DNA of 64,000 nt, from assembly GCF_021513275.1 (NCBI RefSeq), contig NZ_CP090978.1, positions 3,720,001 to 3,784,000 on the forward strand, in the 5' to 3' direction. This DNA comes from Paenibacillus hexagrammi (GTDB lineage Bacteria; Bacillota; Bacilli; Paenibacillales; NBRC-103111). Of the stretch, positions 17,150-27,846 are shown in pieces. Within the stretch, counting starts at the first letter, position 1. Each line of letters opens with the position of its first letter. Under the pieces are notes generated by a model that did not search any database, was not told where the DNA came from, and saw only the letters and a program-made list of their open reading frames with translations. The translations under genes were made by a program, and so were the position numbers.

Positions 17150-19844
17150 TTAGCTACATCTACTATATCCGCAATTTGCGCAATTTTTGCAGCCTTCGCT
17201 GTTGATCAGCGAAGCGGAGCCGCACGATGGACACAGGTCCTTCGTCGAAGAACTGGCCGCCGAGCTGGAGTAGCCCTGGCCCTGGCTTCCAGCACCGCTG
17301 CTTACTGGAGCTGCTGCGACAGCTACCGGTGCGTCGAGCACCTCGCTGGTCGCGGTGACGTAGTTGCGAGCGTCGTCCGACTCGTTCATGACTTCGTCGT
17401 GCTGCTCAAGGCTTTGGCAACTGCGTCGGCGATGGACTCGACACGGTTGTTGCCGAAGCCGATGGCGCCGGAGCCGCCGATGCCTTTGAGGTGCTTCACG
17501 AGAAGCTTCACTTTATCGCCGTGGTCACCATAGCGCAGGAACAAGGAGCATACCCGACCGAGCGCCTCGGACATGGCGAACACGTCAGAGCCTGCTTTCC
17601 CTACGTTTAAGAAAATTTCACTTGGTGTGCCGTTCATATCATTAATGGTGATATACGCCATGCCAAACGGCGTGTTGACTTTATAGGTAGCCCCGCGTAG
17701 GATTTGCGGGCGGCGCTTGTACTGCTTGTCGAAGACTTGCTCCGTCTTCGCATCTACGTCGACAGCTAGCTGATTCGAGATAGCTGAGAATGACGCTGAC
17801 TCCTGCGCTGCCGAAGCTGCAGCAGTCTCAGCGACCGGAGTCGGGGCTGTCTCAGCCACCGGAGAAGCAGCAGCTTCCGCCGAGGATTGTGCAGCTTCCT
17901 CTTTCTTCTCTTCTTTCTTGTCTGAGCTTGTGCTCAACACCTGCACGTCACGGCTTCCGTCACGATAGATCGTTACGCCTTTACATCCCAGGTCAAATGC
18001 CAGCTCGTAGAGACGCTTGGTCTCTTCGACTGTGAAGTCAGCCGGACAGTTCGCTGTTTTGGAGATAGAGCTGTCTACCCACCGCTGAATAGCGGCTTGC
18101 GCGCGAATATGGTCTTCCGCAGTCAAGGACATCGCCGTTACGAAGTAGTCCGGCAGATCCTGATCCGGATGCTGGTCCTTCCATTCCTGCGCGATTGGCA
18201 CGTACTGCTTATCAAAGCCAAGGCGGCTTTGGCGGTAATATTCAAATGCGAAATAAGGCTCGATTCCCGTTGAAGTCCCCACCATGGTACCCGTACTTCC
18301 TGTAGGGGCCTGGGTAATCACGGTAACGTTGCGCATTCCGTTCTTTTGAACAGCTACACCTACCTCTGGAAATTCTGAGGTCATGTTTTTCATAAATCCG
18401 CTTTGCAGGAATTTTTCGGCATCAAACTGCTTGAAAGAGCCTTTTTCCGCTGCAATTTCTGAGGATGCCAGGTAGGCTTCTTTCGCCATAAAACCATAGA
18501 TTCGATCAAGGAAGTCCAAGGATTCCTTACTTCCGTAACGAATTCTCAGCTTAATCATCAGCTCGGCTAGTCCCATCGTCCCCAGTCCTACGCGGCGCTC
18601 ACTTTGCTGGTTTTCCCGGTTTTCTTCGAAATGGTACGGCGTCTTATCAATGACATTGTCCAGAAACCGTGTCGAGTAGCGGACGACTCTGCCCAAATCC
18701 TCCCAATCCACATCATGCTTGGCTGCATCGTAGAATTTGGAAAGATTGATTGCGGATAAGTTACATACCCCCCAAGCCGGCAGCCCTTGCTCACCGCATG
18801 GATTCGTACAGATGATCGGGTTAAAATACCAACTGTTGGACATCTGGTTATAGTACTCCATAAACACAACGCCAGGCTCTGCGGATTTCCATGCAGATTC
18901 GATAATGGTGTGCCACACATCACGCGCGCGAACCGTACGATAATGCTTCACGCCCTTACCGAGCTGCTTCCACGCGTCCAGATTGCCGTCCCATTTATCG
19001 TTGTAATCAGGATCCGTCGTATCCGGGAATACTAGATCCCACTCTAAGTCTTCTTTGACTGCTTTCATAAACCCATTGCTGACGCAAACCGAAAGATTAG
19101 CGTTCGTAATTTGTCCCATGGTGGACTTCACGGTAATAAAGTCTTCCAGATCCGGATGCCAATCATTGATCATCAGCATGAGTGCGCCGCGTCGGCTGCC
19201 TCCTTGCTCGATCAGGCCGGTTGTATAGCTGAATAGACCGCCCCACGATACGGCGCCGCTTGAAGATCCGTTCACGCCTTTCACGATAGAGCGTCTTGGT
19301 CGCAGTGAGGATAAATTAATACCTACGCCCCCGCCGCGTGACATGATCTCTGTCATTTCAGACAATGTATTCATAATTCCGCCACGGCTGTCGTGAGGCG
19401 ATGGAATGACATAGCAGTTAAACAGCGTTAACTCATCACTAGCATCAGCACCCGCTGCAATCCGTCCTCCCGGAACGAGCTTCCAGTCATTTAGAATATA
19501 ACGGAATTTCTCAGTCCATTCCTGTTTCTTCTCAGGTGCCTCTACAGAAGCCATTGCTCCTGCGAGCCGATCCCACATTTCTTCAGGTGTTTTTTCTATA
19601 TTTAAAGTAAGCTTCTCCACAGCGGATTCCACAACATGACCGCTGCGTGTTCTCACTTTGACCATTTTTTCTTCACGGCTGATGATTTCGCCGACTTCCT
19701 TGGCTGGGAATTTGGGATCATCCTTCGTAAGAACAAGCACAGTATCGCCGACCTTGGCCAGGTTCGTATCCGCGTTCTTGAGCGCGTAACGATCCAAAAA
19801 ATCTTCTCGCTTAAGCCTTCCAACTTCCTGCTTGATTGCATCAT
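17150..19844 (-). CDS. nrdJ: B12-dependent (class II) ribonucleoside-diphosphate reductase NrdJ (frameshifted)
   Basis: This enzyme reduces ribonucleotides to deoxyribonucleotides using adenosylcobalamin. The catalytic core holds the redox cysteines in [16 protein letters not shown] and [10 protein letters not shown] and the thiyl-radical cysteine in NPCGEQ. A TSCPD domain follows near the C-terminus, and a CxxC/CxxC zinc-ribbon tail (CPSCGS...[12 protein letters not shown]). The tail lies in another frame from 17389 on. One extra base near 17407 would join it through a charged linker ([15 protein letters not shown]), so I treat it as the same protein, not a separate 79-residue gene. At the 5' end, T7 rather than the T6 seen at 19796-19801 would connect the ATG region (EGLSEKIF) to [15 protein letters not shown] precedes the start; ATG 19844 or a TTG just upstream is possible. 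Upstream are two NrdR boxes. Confidence 0.9.
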
Positions 19845-19924
19845 TTCCAACAACAACACCCTCCCAATAAGCTCCATGATTTGCAACAATATAGATAAAA
19901 TCTGTGTATGAAGTTTATGTAAAA

Positions 19925-19973
19925 GCACTATATATTGTGTGCGTTTTTCATTATACAGCACTATATGTTGTGT
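19925..19973. promoter_or_regulatory. Tandem NrdR boxes
   Basis: Two 16-bp near-palindromes, GCACTATATATTGTGT (19925-19940) and GCACTATATGTTGTGT (19958-19973), are spaced 33 bp start to start, three helical turns. Both match the NrdR consensus acaCwAtATaTwGtgt. They lie about 80-130 bases upstream of nrdJ, so dATP/ATP-sensing repression by NrdR is expected. Confidence 0.88.
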
Positions 19974-20252
19974 ATCGAATAGGTTTTCAACCAAATTTTA
20001 CGATTAGTCCAAGCCTAGATGCAGTTTTCGTCGATTTTCTACGGATTGCTCGTTATTTCAATATAATCCGATAAAGAAATTCGACAATTTTCGCAGACAC
20101 TAAGACTATGTTTCTTACATGTAGTATATCATAACCTGCCTCTAAATAGAACATACGTTTGTATATTTTTAGAATATAACCTTCTTGAAGGATTTACGCC
20201 TAGTTTGTGGAAATCTGATATGAGAATTCATTATCGGCAGGAGGCAGCCCGC

Positions 20253-21083
20253 ATGTATTTTTATAAGGATTCATTTGTCGAGAAGACGGACCGAATGATT
20301 TCACCAGATGATAGAGGGTATTACTTTGGAGATGGGATCTATGAGGTGTTTCGTATATACCATGGCAAGGTTTATGAACAGGAAGCACATTTGGTAAGGT
20401 TAGTCCGGAGTGCTAAAGACGTACGCATTGAGCTGCCATATTCCTTAGAGCAAATTAGAGAGATCATTACCACACTTGTCAAAAAAAGCCGTATTTCCGA
20501 AGGCACACTATACATGCAAATCACCAGAGGTGAGGCTCCGCGGGCACACTCGTTCCCTCAGAACGGCAAGCCTGTCATGACCGCCTACTGCACAGATGTC
20601 CCGAGACCGACCGATGCCATGGATAATGGCATCCGCGCCATCTCCCAAGACGATATCCGATGGCTGCGCTGCGACCTCAAAACACTCAATCTGCTGCCTA
20701 ATGTGCTGTCCAAACAAGCGGCCGTGGATCACGGCGTTCAAGAAGTTGTGCTGCACCGAGGCGGCATCGTTACGGAATGCAGCGCTTCGAACCTGATGAT
20801 GGTCAAGAACCAAATTCTGCACACACACCCGGCGAACCACTTAATTCTGCATGGCATTACCCGCATGGTTGTTCTGCGATTAGCTCACGCTTTGAAGCTG
20901 GAGGTGCGCGAAGAACCGTTCACGCTTGAGGATTTGTACCAGGCTGATGAAGCGTTCATTACCGGAACTACAGTCGAGATTACACCACTTGTAGAAATCG
21001 ACAATAAACCGATAGGCTCCGGTATTCCCGGAACCATCACCAAGCAATTGCAGCAGCAGTTCGAACGTACTTTTAGCAAGTGA
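20253..21083 (+). CDS. dat: D-amino-acid aminotransferase
   Basis: This is a fold-type IV PLP enzyme that interconverts D-alanine and D-glutamate with their keto acids, supplying D-amino acids for peptidoglycan. The product is 276 residues (Bacillus enzymes are about 283). The PLP lysine is Lys143 in the motif WLRCDLKTLNLL, and YYFGDGIYEV and TECSASNLM match the family. I chose the ATG giving MYFYKDSF because AGGAGG is properly placed; an in-frame upstream start adds 16 non-homologous residues. It is divergent from nrdJ. Confidence 0.9.
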   Translation: MYFYKDSFVEKTDRMISPDDRGYYFGDGIYEVFRIYHGKVYEQEAHLVRLVRSAKDVRIELPYSLEQIREIITTLVKKSRISEGTLYMQITRGEAPRAHSFPQNGKPVMTAYCTDVPRPTDAMDNGIRAISQDDIRWLRCDLKTLNLLPNVLSKQAAVDHGVQEVVLHRGGIVTECSASNLMMVKNQILHTHPANHLILHGITRMVVLRLAHALKLEVREEPFTLEDLYQADEAFITGTTVEITPLVEIDNKPIGSGIPGTITKQLQQQFERTFSK

Positions 21084-21419
21084 TCGTGAAGCCCGTCCCT
21101 AGCAACATTCAACCAGAAGGCGACTAGCCCAAGTTCGGGACTCTCACCTCAAAGATGACGCTTGTCCTGGGATATGTCCTCGTAACCTCACCTATCTTCA
21201 CTTACAAATTTTTATGCTATGCTTCAGCTATACACTTCGGCTTCCTTACGGTATGCAGAAGATCTCACTCCTTAGTCGGAGCGCTGCCAAGCGAACTAGC
21301 AAAAGGCGCCTGCCCCTTCCCGGGCAAGCGCCTTTCTCTATTTCCTCTAACTCAACTCCCACGCGAAGCTCCCAGCTCGCGGTGTAGCATCGCTAGATGG
21401 TCGTCCGCCACATTCCAGC
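21084..21419. other. Convergent intergenic region with terminator
   Basis: No gene is supported here. The clear element is a 14-bp hairpin (AAAGGCGCCTGCCC at 21302-21315 with GGGCAAGCGCCTTT at 21322-21335, one mismatch). It has T-rich flanks on the plus strand and TTTT on the minus strand, so it can terminate both dat and lipM. Confidence 0.6.
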
Positions 21420-22259
21420 TTATCTGCGCAAATTCCACGCATCCGTGCCATATTTCTCCTGAACCAGCTGTGCTGCCAATTCCTCTTCCTCCGGCGTGGG
21501 AGCAGATGGTTCCAGCTCGACGCCAAGTCCAGTTGCGATCCCGCTGCGGAAGGCCTCCTCCACCTGCTTGAGCGTAACAGCTGCCTTGCCCTGCGCCCGC
21601 AGCAGATCGTTGATCGCCACCGCTTTTTTCACAAAGCTCGCCTTCATCCGTTCCGCCACTTTCTCATTACTGAAAGTCAAAAGACGAAACAACTGATCGA
21701 TGTCCATGTCCAAAAGGATCGAGCCGTGCTGCAGGACGACATCCTTCTGCCGGACCTGGGCGCTGCCCGCCACCTTGCGTCCTTCCACGACAAGCTCGTA
21801 CCAGGAAGGCGAATCGAAGCAAGCGGACGAGCCTACGGACGCATATTTCTCCTTCTCTTCTTCCGAAGCGAGCTGTACCATTTCCGCATCTAAGCCTAAC
21901 CCGCGAAACCCTTGCAGCAGCCCTTCACTAAGCACCCGGTAAGCTTCCGTTACATTACGCGGTATGCCCGGATAGGTCTCCGAGACAATGATACTGTAAG
22001 TCAGTTCCTTGTCGTGCAGCACGGCTCTGCCGCCTGTCGGACGCCTGACAAAACCAATTCCTTCTGCAGCGACTGCCTCTTGGTTCACTTCCGACGCCTT
22101 CTGGAAATAGCCGATCGACAGCGTAGCCGGGTTCCATCCGTAAAAACGCACTGTAGGCGGTACCTTGCCTTGACTGTGCATGGTCAGCATTGCCTCATCC
22201 ATTGCCATATTTTCAGCGGGAGAACGATCTCCCGTATGTACGAAACGCCACTTTTCCAT
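21420..22259 (-). CDS. lipM: Octanoyltransferase LipM
   Basis: This enzyme transfers octanoate from acyl carrier protein to the GcvH lipoyl domain, the first step of lipoate synthesis in Bacillus-type bacteria. The 279-residue length equals that of LipM. Hallmarks are RFYGWNPATLSIGYFQ, RRPTGGRAVLHDKELTYS and the catalytic Cys147 in SSACFDSPSWYELVVEGRKVAGSAQ. I chose the ATG giving MEKWRF, with GGAG 10 bases upstream. In Bacillus subtilis the homologue (yqhM) lies near yqhH and yqhG, and those two are also nearby here. Confidence 0.92.
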   Translation of the reverse strand: MEKWRFVHTGDRSPAENMAMDEAMLTMHSQGKVPPTVRFYGWNPATLSIGYFQKASEVNQEAVAAEGIGFVRRPTGGRAVLHDKELTYSIIVSETYPGIPRNVTEAYRVLSEGLLQGFRGLGLDAEMVQLASEEEKEKYASVGSSACFDSPSWYELVVEGRKVAGSAQVRQKDVVLQHGSILLDMDIDQLFRLLTFSNEKVAERMKASFVKKAVAINDLLRAQGKAAVTLKQVEEAFRSGIATGLGVELEPSAPTPEEEELAAQLVQEKYGTDAWNLRR

Positions 22260-22402
22260 CAGCATGCAACTCCATTTCGCTTCACTAACTATATCTACAA
22301 CTCGTCCATCATACCACAATCTCTGAGAAAAAATCCCGCACACGCAGCATCAATCCCTTGAAATCTCCAACAAATAGCCCCTGTACCATCGACCAAATGG
22401 CT

Positions 22403-23557
22403 TCACCTGCCAGAAGTTAACCGCGTAATCAACAGCTTGTCCGTTACATAGGGTGATCCTGCATTAATTCTTTTGATCAGCTTCGCTTTATTGGTGTTAA
22501 AACCATCGTCCCCAGTGAAAATGTAAGGAATATGCACCTGCGCCGCAATTTCGTTCACTTCCGAATTCGATTGTCCATGAGGCAAGCACAGCAGATTGAG
22601 CTTATTCCCGAGCTTGTCTGCAAGAATCTGGTCAGCTTTCTCAAGATCTGTCCGAACCCTCGTCCTATATTCTTGATCCGTTTCCAGCTTGTTTGTTGCC
22701 GAACTCACGATTTTGGCGGTAAGCTGCGAATATTCTTTTCCCTTTTGCACCACCGTGTCGTGGGAGTTATAGGTATGCGAGTAGAAGCTAAAGCCGTTAC
22801 GCTTCATCTCCGTGATTTCCGACCAATTTAAAATAGCGGGTTTTCTAGCCGTACCGTCCTCGACATAGCCAACGATTAAGAAGACCGTCGCCGGCATCCC
22901 TTCCGACTTCAGAATCGGATATGCATACCGGTAGACCGATTCGTAACCATCGTCAAAGGTGAGAACGACCGCGTTAGCTGGCACGGATTTTTTCTTCTGC
23001 AAGAAATCTATGAAATCCTCAATGGAAATCACATGAAATCCGTAGGCTTTCAGTGCATCCATATGAGCTTTGAACCGTTCAGGTGTAATGGTGACGGAGG
23101 ACTCTTCGCTATCCAGATGATGGTACGTTAAGACAGCAACCTTGTTCTTGTAATACGTTTTGGGGGTGACGTTCGTTAGAGACAACGTCTGTGCTTTATT
23201 GATTGAAGGCAAGGCAGGCTTTAGAACAGTTATTACGTTTCCGCCTTGTTGTACTGGCAGAGCTGCCGATCCACTTCCTCCCTGCTGCTCCTGCAGAACT
23301 GCCGATCCACTTCCTCCCTGCTGCTCCTGCAGAACTGCCGATCCGCTTCCTCCTTGCTGCGACGGTTGGACAGCCGGTTCGCTTCCTCCCTGCTGTCCGC
23401 CCGCATCCGAAGCGCCTGCCGGCACCTTCTCCGCTTGAAATTCCATTGTACTAGGCTTACTCCATGTCATCACATGCTGCGCAACGCCAATTGCCGCCAC
23501 TCCCAGCACCAAGATCAAGAGCAGTGTTTGCCAGCTTCTCATCCGCCATCGTTTCAT
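22403..23557 (-). CDS. Membrane-anchored polysaccharide deacetylase
   Basis: This is a NodB-fold (CE4) deacetylase displayed on the cell surface. Visible motifs are TYHH, the metal-binding TFDDGYES box and the SHTYNSHD box. The likely substrate is peptidoglycan or another N-acetylated wall glycan. The roughly 384-residue product starts with a single membrane anchor (LLLILVLGVAAIGVAQ). A low-complexity linker follows with repeats of QQGGSGSAVLQE, which places the catalytic domain at a distance from the membrane. The start is uncertain: ATG at 23557 has AGAGGA 12 bases upstream, while the ATG at 23569 is too close to that site. Confidence 0.85.
   Translation of the reverse strand: MKRWRMRSWQTLLLILVLGVAAIGVAQHVMTWSKPSTMEFQAEKVPAGASDAGGQQGGSEPAVQPSQQGGSGSAVLQEQQGGSGSAVLQEQQGGSGSAALPVQQGGNVITVLKPALPSINKAQTLSLTNVTPKTYYKNKVAVLTYHHLDSEESSVTITPERFKAHMDALKAYGFHVISIEDFIDFLQKKKSVPANAVVLTFDDGYESVYRYAYPILKSEGMPATVFLIVGYVEDGTARKPAILNWSEITEMKRNGFSFYSHTYNSHDTVVQKGKEYSQLTAKIVSSATNKLETDQEYRTRVRTDLEKADQILADKLGNKLNLLCLPHGQSNSEVNEIAAQVHIPYIFTGDDGFNTNKAKLIKRINAGSPYVTDKLLITRLTSGR
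23263..23372. repeat. 36-bp minisatellite in deacetylase linker
   Basis: Two identical 36-bp units (23263-23298 and 23299-23334) and a third, degenerate copy encode the QQGGSGSAVLQE linker repeats. Copy-number variation by slippage is expected at such a site. Confidence 0.85.
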
Positions 23558-23809
23558 TATAATCGTCATTCCTCTTGTCGTCTGATTAGGACCGTACGTT
23601 TGGCACGAATATCCATTCAACAGCCATTCTAGCACAGGCCCTACCTGCAAACATTAATCTAAAATTAACTTATGAACGTAAGATTTCACAACTCGCAAAG
23701 ACAGCTTTTTTATACCTGAGCCCCAGCCCGGAGCCAGTGGAAAAGTTATGAAATGGGTCAAAAGCGGACATACTAACACGTATTCGCACGATCATAAGGA
23801 GGCACGCCT

Positions 23810-25587
23810 ATGCGTCAGAATGAACAGCAAGAGAACATTCGCCCCATTCATGATCATCTTCATATGCATTTTGACCGGGAATGGTCTACGGAATTAGAGA
23901 GTCGCATCCGGGGAGGCGGCCCCTGGGACGACTGGACGCTATATCAGCTTGCGTATGAGTCGGAGGAATCCGCTTTAATTCCGAGCTTCGACGAGCTTCA
24001 ATGCCTTGTCCATCTGGGACAGCTCGAACCGATGCCGCATCAGCTTCAAACGGCCAAGAGAGTTCTGAACGAAATGAGAGGCCGCGCGATTTTGGCCGAT
24101 GAGGTCGGGCTGGGTAAAACAATCGAGGCTGGCTTGATTCTGAAGGAATACATGATTCGCGGCTTGGTGCGAAAGGTGCTGATCCTCGTCCCCGCTTCTC
24201 TCGTCCTGCAGTGGGTCAGAGAGCTGAACACCAAATTCGGCATCCCGGCAGCCGCGCAAAAGAAAGCTTACATGTGGGAGAACTGCGATATTGTTGTCGC
24301 TTCTATGGAAACAGCCAAACGAGATCCGCACCGTGATATCGTCATGGGGCTTGAATATGACATGCTCATTGTCGACGAAGCACACAAGCTCAAAAATAAG
24401 AAAACGACGAACTACACCTTTGTCAACGGTCTTCGAAAAAAATACTGCCTGCTGTTAACCGCTACACCGGTTCAGAACGATCTGAAAGAGCTTTACAACC
24501 TTATTACACTCCTCAAGCCGGGTCAGCTCGGGGGGCAAAGCAGCTTCAAATCCAACTTTGTCGTCGGAAAACGGATGCCGAAGAATGAAGGTCTCCTGCA
24601 GCAGGAGCTGTCTAAGGTCATGATCCGCAACCGTCGCGGTGACGGCGGACTGCAGTATACAAAGCGTGTGGTTAAGAATATACCGCTCACCCTTTCTCCG
24701 GACGAGCAGGCGCTCTACGACGGTGTAACGGAGTTCGTTCGCTCCCGCTATCAAGAAAGCAAGGGGGACGCGACCAGCATGCTGTCCTTGCTGACGCTTC
24801 AGAGGGAGGTCTGCAGCTCACGGGATGCTGTCTTTATAACACTCGTGAATTTATTTAAAAAGACAGCTGAAGATTCGCCGATACGAGCGAAAATCTGGGA
24901 GCTTGTGGAGCTCATACGCAGCATCAAGGCGAATTCCAAAGCGGAGAAGACGGTCGAGCTCATTCAGGATATCGGGGAGAAGGTCATCATTTTCACCGAA
25001 TACCGCGCATCCCAGGAATACTTAATGAATTATTTGAAGGAAAAGAAAATCACAGCCGTTCCTTATCGAGGCGGCATGAATCGCGGCAAAAAGGATTGGA
25101 TGATGGACTTGTTCCGCAACCGCGCCCAGGTCCTTGTCGCTACGGAAGCAGGCGGTGAGGGTATCAACCTGCAATTCTGCCACAACATGATCAACTTCGA
25201 TCTTCCATGGAATCCGATGCGTGTAGAGCAGCGGATCGGCCGCGTCCACAGGCTCGGGCAAACACATGATGTCAACATTTACAACCTATCAACCCGCAAT
25301 ACCATTGAAGAGCATATTTTGTCTTTGCTGCATGAGAAGATCAACATGTTTGAAATGGTGATTGGACAATTGGATACGATTCTGGAGCGGATTGAGAAAA
25401 AGGCTCTCTAGAGTCCTCCTTATTCCGCATGGTTATGGAGTCCGGCTCTCAGGAGGATATTCGAAGAAAGCTAGATGAGTTGGGCTCTTCCTTCTCCGAA
25501 ATTCAAAGCGAAGTTGAGAGCGACGGCGCTCCTCTCGCCGCTATACTGGATGCCGTAGGCAGCCACAACATCGAGGTCAGACCATGA
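23810..25587 (+). CDS. yqhH: SNF2-family helicase YqhH (C-terminal frameshift)
   Basis: This is a Swi2/Snf2-type ATP-dependent DNA translocase of the bacterial RapA/YqhH group. The motifs in order are DEVGLGKTIEAG (I), DEAH (II), LLTATPVQN (III), GGEGINLQ (V) and QRIGRVHRLGQ (VI). The uninterrupted part is 533 residues. Just after KKAL, near 25408, the frame shifts; in the other frame LESSLFRMVMESGSQEDI and further residues continue to a TGA that overlaps the ATG of yqhG. The full protein would be about 590 residues. AAGGAGG precedes the ATG. The function in Bacillus is not well defined. Confidence 0.88.
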
Positions 25588-26556
25588 ACAAACGAAACAT
25601 CCATACTTTCGTCATGAGATTTCTAGAAGCTTACGACTGCACCATTATGGAAAAGACACCCGCTTACGTCACCGTAAAGCTTTCACCTGAAGCAGATAAG
25701 GAATTGACCGGCAGGCCTTATTATTGGAGCTTTGTGGAACGAACAGGCGCTCAAGCGGAGACGATGACTTACAAATTCATCTTCGACCCGGAACAGATGA
25801 AAGCGGAAGCAAAGCCTAAGCCGCAAGCGGTCACCCCTGCAGCTGCACCCGCTCCGCCTGCAGAAGGTGCTGCGCAGGGGAGGCTCCGAGAGCATCCTCG
25901 GCCGATATTTCGGCTTCGTTCCGACGGCTGTTACAGCCCGCGTCCCGCAGGATGAACTCACGTTCGGGAGCCGCAGACTGGAGCAGCTCTTCGGCATTGT
26001 CAGACAACGCGGAAGGTTCGTTCATTTATTTGAAGAGCCATTCCCGATGCAGGCTCCTTCGTCGCAAGCGCTCATCTATGACCGCTGGTTTTGCGTGAAT
26101 TACAAGGTAGAGCTGGCCTGCGACCGCAAACGCAGTGAGATTCACTCGCTCGGCATTCAGCTCAACAGCGGCGAAATCCGGGAAAACTTTCATAAGCAGA
26201 TGCTGAACAAGAGTCTCTCGCCCAAGCTGCCCATCGGCTGCCAAATGCTGCCCGATACTCTCACAATCCCTAAGGCCGTCAATGCGCTCGAGATGCTTCT
26301 AGAACGCAAAATCAGCCGCTACGACCATACATGGGCCGCTGAAGCGAATGATCAGCACCGCAGCGAAATTAACCGTGTCGAATCGTACTATGATGGACTA
26401 CTGCTCAGTGCCGAACCTGAGCAGCGCCCCGAGATCGAGCTTCAATGCCGCAACCGTCTGCAGGAAATTGATTGGCAATATAAGCCAAGAATCGTCGTTT
26501 CTGTCATCAATTGCGGATTGTTTCACCTGAACTCAGGCAGAGCAACCAGAAATTGA
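25584..26556 (+). CDS. yqhG: YqhG-like protein (frameshifted)
   Basis: The first 95 residues (MNKRNIHTFVMRFLEAYDC..., GRPYYWSFVERTGAQ) and the later 225 residues (ESILGRYFGF..., DELTFGSRRLEQLF) are in two frames joined around 25865-25880, next to GGGG. Together they give a soluble protein of about 320 residues resembling YqhG of Bacillus, the partner gene of yqhH, but with a longer proline/alanine-rich linker at the junction. The start codon overlaps the end of yqhH (ATGA). The function is unknown; tight coupling to a SNF2 helicase suggests the two proteins act together. Confidence 0.75.
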
Positions 26557-26675
26557 CGCCAGTCGCTAAAACCTTTCAAATACATCGCTACAGGTTCTAA
26601 CATTCTTTTTAACGCATATCTATTAAAATAAAGCATATCTTGATAGGTTACAGATAGGTAGGTGAACGATTCCAG

Positions 26676-27725
26676 ATGAAATGGCTAATATGGACGACAG
26701 CCTGCCTGATTGGCATAGGCGGCCTCTTGCAAGCCCCTGTCCGCAGCTCGGCAACGGATGATGCAAGCCGGACAAGCTTGATTCAAAGCAGCAAATACAC
26801 TGAGGAACAAGCACCCCGTGTTCTTGTAAATGAGATCAATGAGGCATCTATACCCAGTGATCCTGCAAACCGCGCAGAAGCCGATCCCGAACAGAATTCC
26901 GCAGGAATGCAAGAAAACAATCCCGCTGTGTCGAGCGAAGCTGCGTTTACGAACACCGTCAACAAATGGCAAATGGAACTGTCGAAGGAGCAAGGCTTTG
27001 AGAGCTGGAAGGATGCTGCATGGAAACAATATCCGCTTGGACCAGGCACACACGGCTGGGTGGTTATCTTAAACAGCGGCCAACAGGAAGTCGGTTACAT
27101 GGTCATCAGCGCCGCGGAAAACGGCTCTCTCCAACTGACCGAATACGGCAGCGGAGATCAACCCTTATTCAGCTTGAATACGCTGTATCGCACGTTGATA
27201 CAGCAAGAACTTATACCTCCCACAATCAGCTTCATGCAGTTCAGTGAGAGCGGCATGATAACTAAAGAACGGTTATACATGGATGGTTTCACATCGGTAT
27301 GGAAAGTACAGCTTCCTGACCAAACCTATTATGTAGATGCCAAGACTGGCGAGCTGCTGCCTATACATGAAGATCCCGCATCAAGCTCACTCGCCGCAGA
27401 GCTAAGAACGGGAACCTCGCTGAACGGCTCCATTCAAGAAAGACGGGTACCGAGCTTTGATCCCTATGAAAACATGTCATGGATTGTCGGAGAGCCTCTA
27501 GCGATAACAGAGCTGAAAGACCTCCAGAACCAACTGGATCAGCAGTCTAAGCTTACTTATGTAGCAGAGCTCTATGATCATCAGGTTACCATACCCCTTG
27601 CTGTGCTAGGCTACCGGCAGTGGGACTCCGAAGAGCCATACCTCATTGTTGATCAAGAGGGGCCGCGGTTTATCCTGCTCCATAATGCCGTCCGCCAAGG
27701 ACACATTTCTCTTAGCTCAATCTAA
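26676..27725 (+). CDS. Secreted protein of unknown function with PepSY-like segment
   Basis: This 349-residue protein begins with a signal peptide or signal anchor (WLIWTTACLIGIGGLLQAPV). A variable acidic linker rich in Asn, Glu and Ala follows, and then a globular extracellular part. The stretch VWKVQLPDQTYYVDAKTGELLP resembles the strand-turn of PepSY-type domains. I do not recognise a specific family. AGGTAGGTGA precedes the ATG and a strong terminator follows, so it is monocistronic. Confidence 0.7.
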   Translation: MKWLIWTTACLIGIGGLLQAPVRSSATDDASRTSLIQSSKYTEEQAPRVLVNEINEASIPSDPANRAEADPEQNSAGMQENNPAVSSEAAFTNTVNKWQMELSKEQGFESWKDAAWKQYPLGPGTHGWVVILNSGQQEVGYMVISAAENGSLQLTEYGSGDQPLFSLNTLYRTLIQQELIPPTISFMQFSESGMITKERLYMDGFTSVWKVQLPDQTYYVDAKTGELLPIHEDPASSSLAAELRTGTSLNGSIQERRVPSFDPYENMSWIVGEPLAITELKDLQNQLDQQSKLTYVAELYDHQVTIPLAVLGYRQWDSEEPYLIVDQEGPRFILLHNAVRQGHISLSSI

Positions 27726-27741
27726 TAGCATGAAAAGAAGC

Positions 27742-27784
27742 AAAGCCCTTGAAGCGCGTTCGTCACGCAGACTTCAAGGGCTTT
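27742..27784 (+). terminator. Terminator
   Basis: A 13-bp perfect stem (AAAGCCCTTGAAG/CTTCAAGGGCTTT), with inner partial pairing GCG/CGC, lies 16 bases after the preceding stop codon. Confidence 0.8.
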
Positions 27785-27846
27785 TGAGGTTTTATGGAGT
27801 CATGATCGACGTTTTGTCACGACCGTATAGTCAGCTCTCATCTCGC

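Noticed and set aside
17150-17389. A separate 79-residue zinc-ribbon protein overlapping nrdJ
   Set aside because: Its cysteine tail is the standard C-terminus of NrdJ, and one base joins it through a natural charged linker; it is part of nrdJ.
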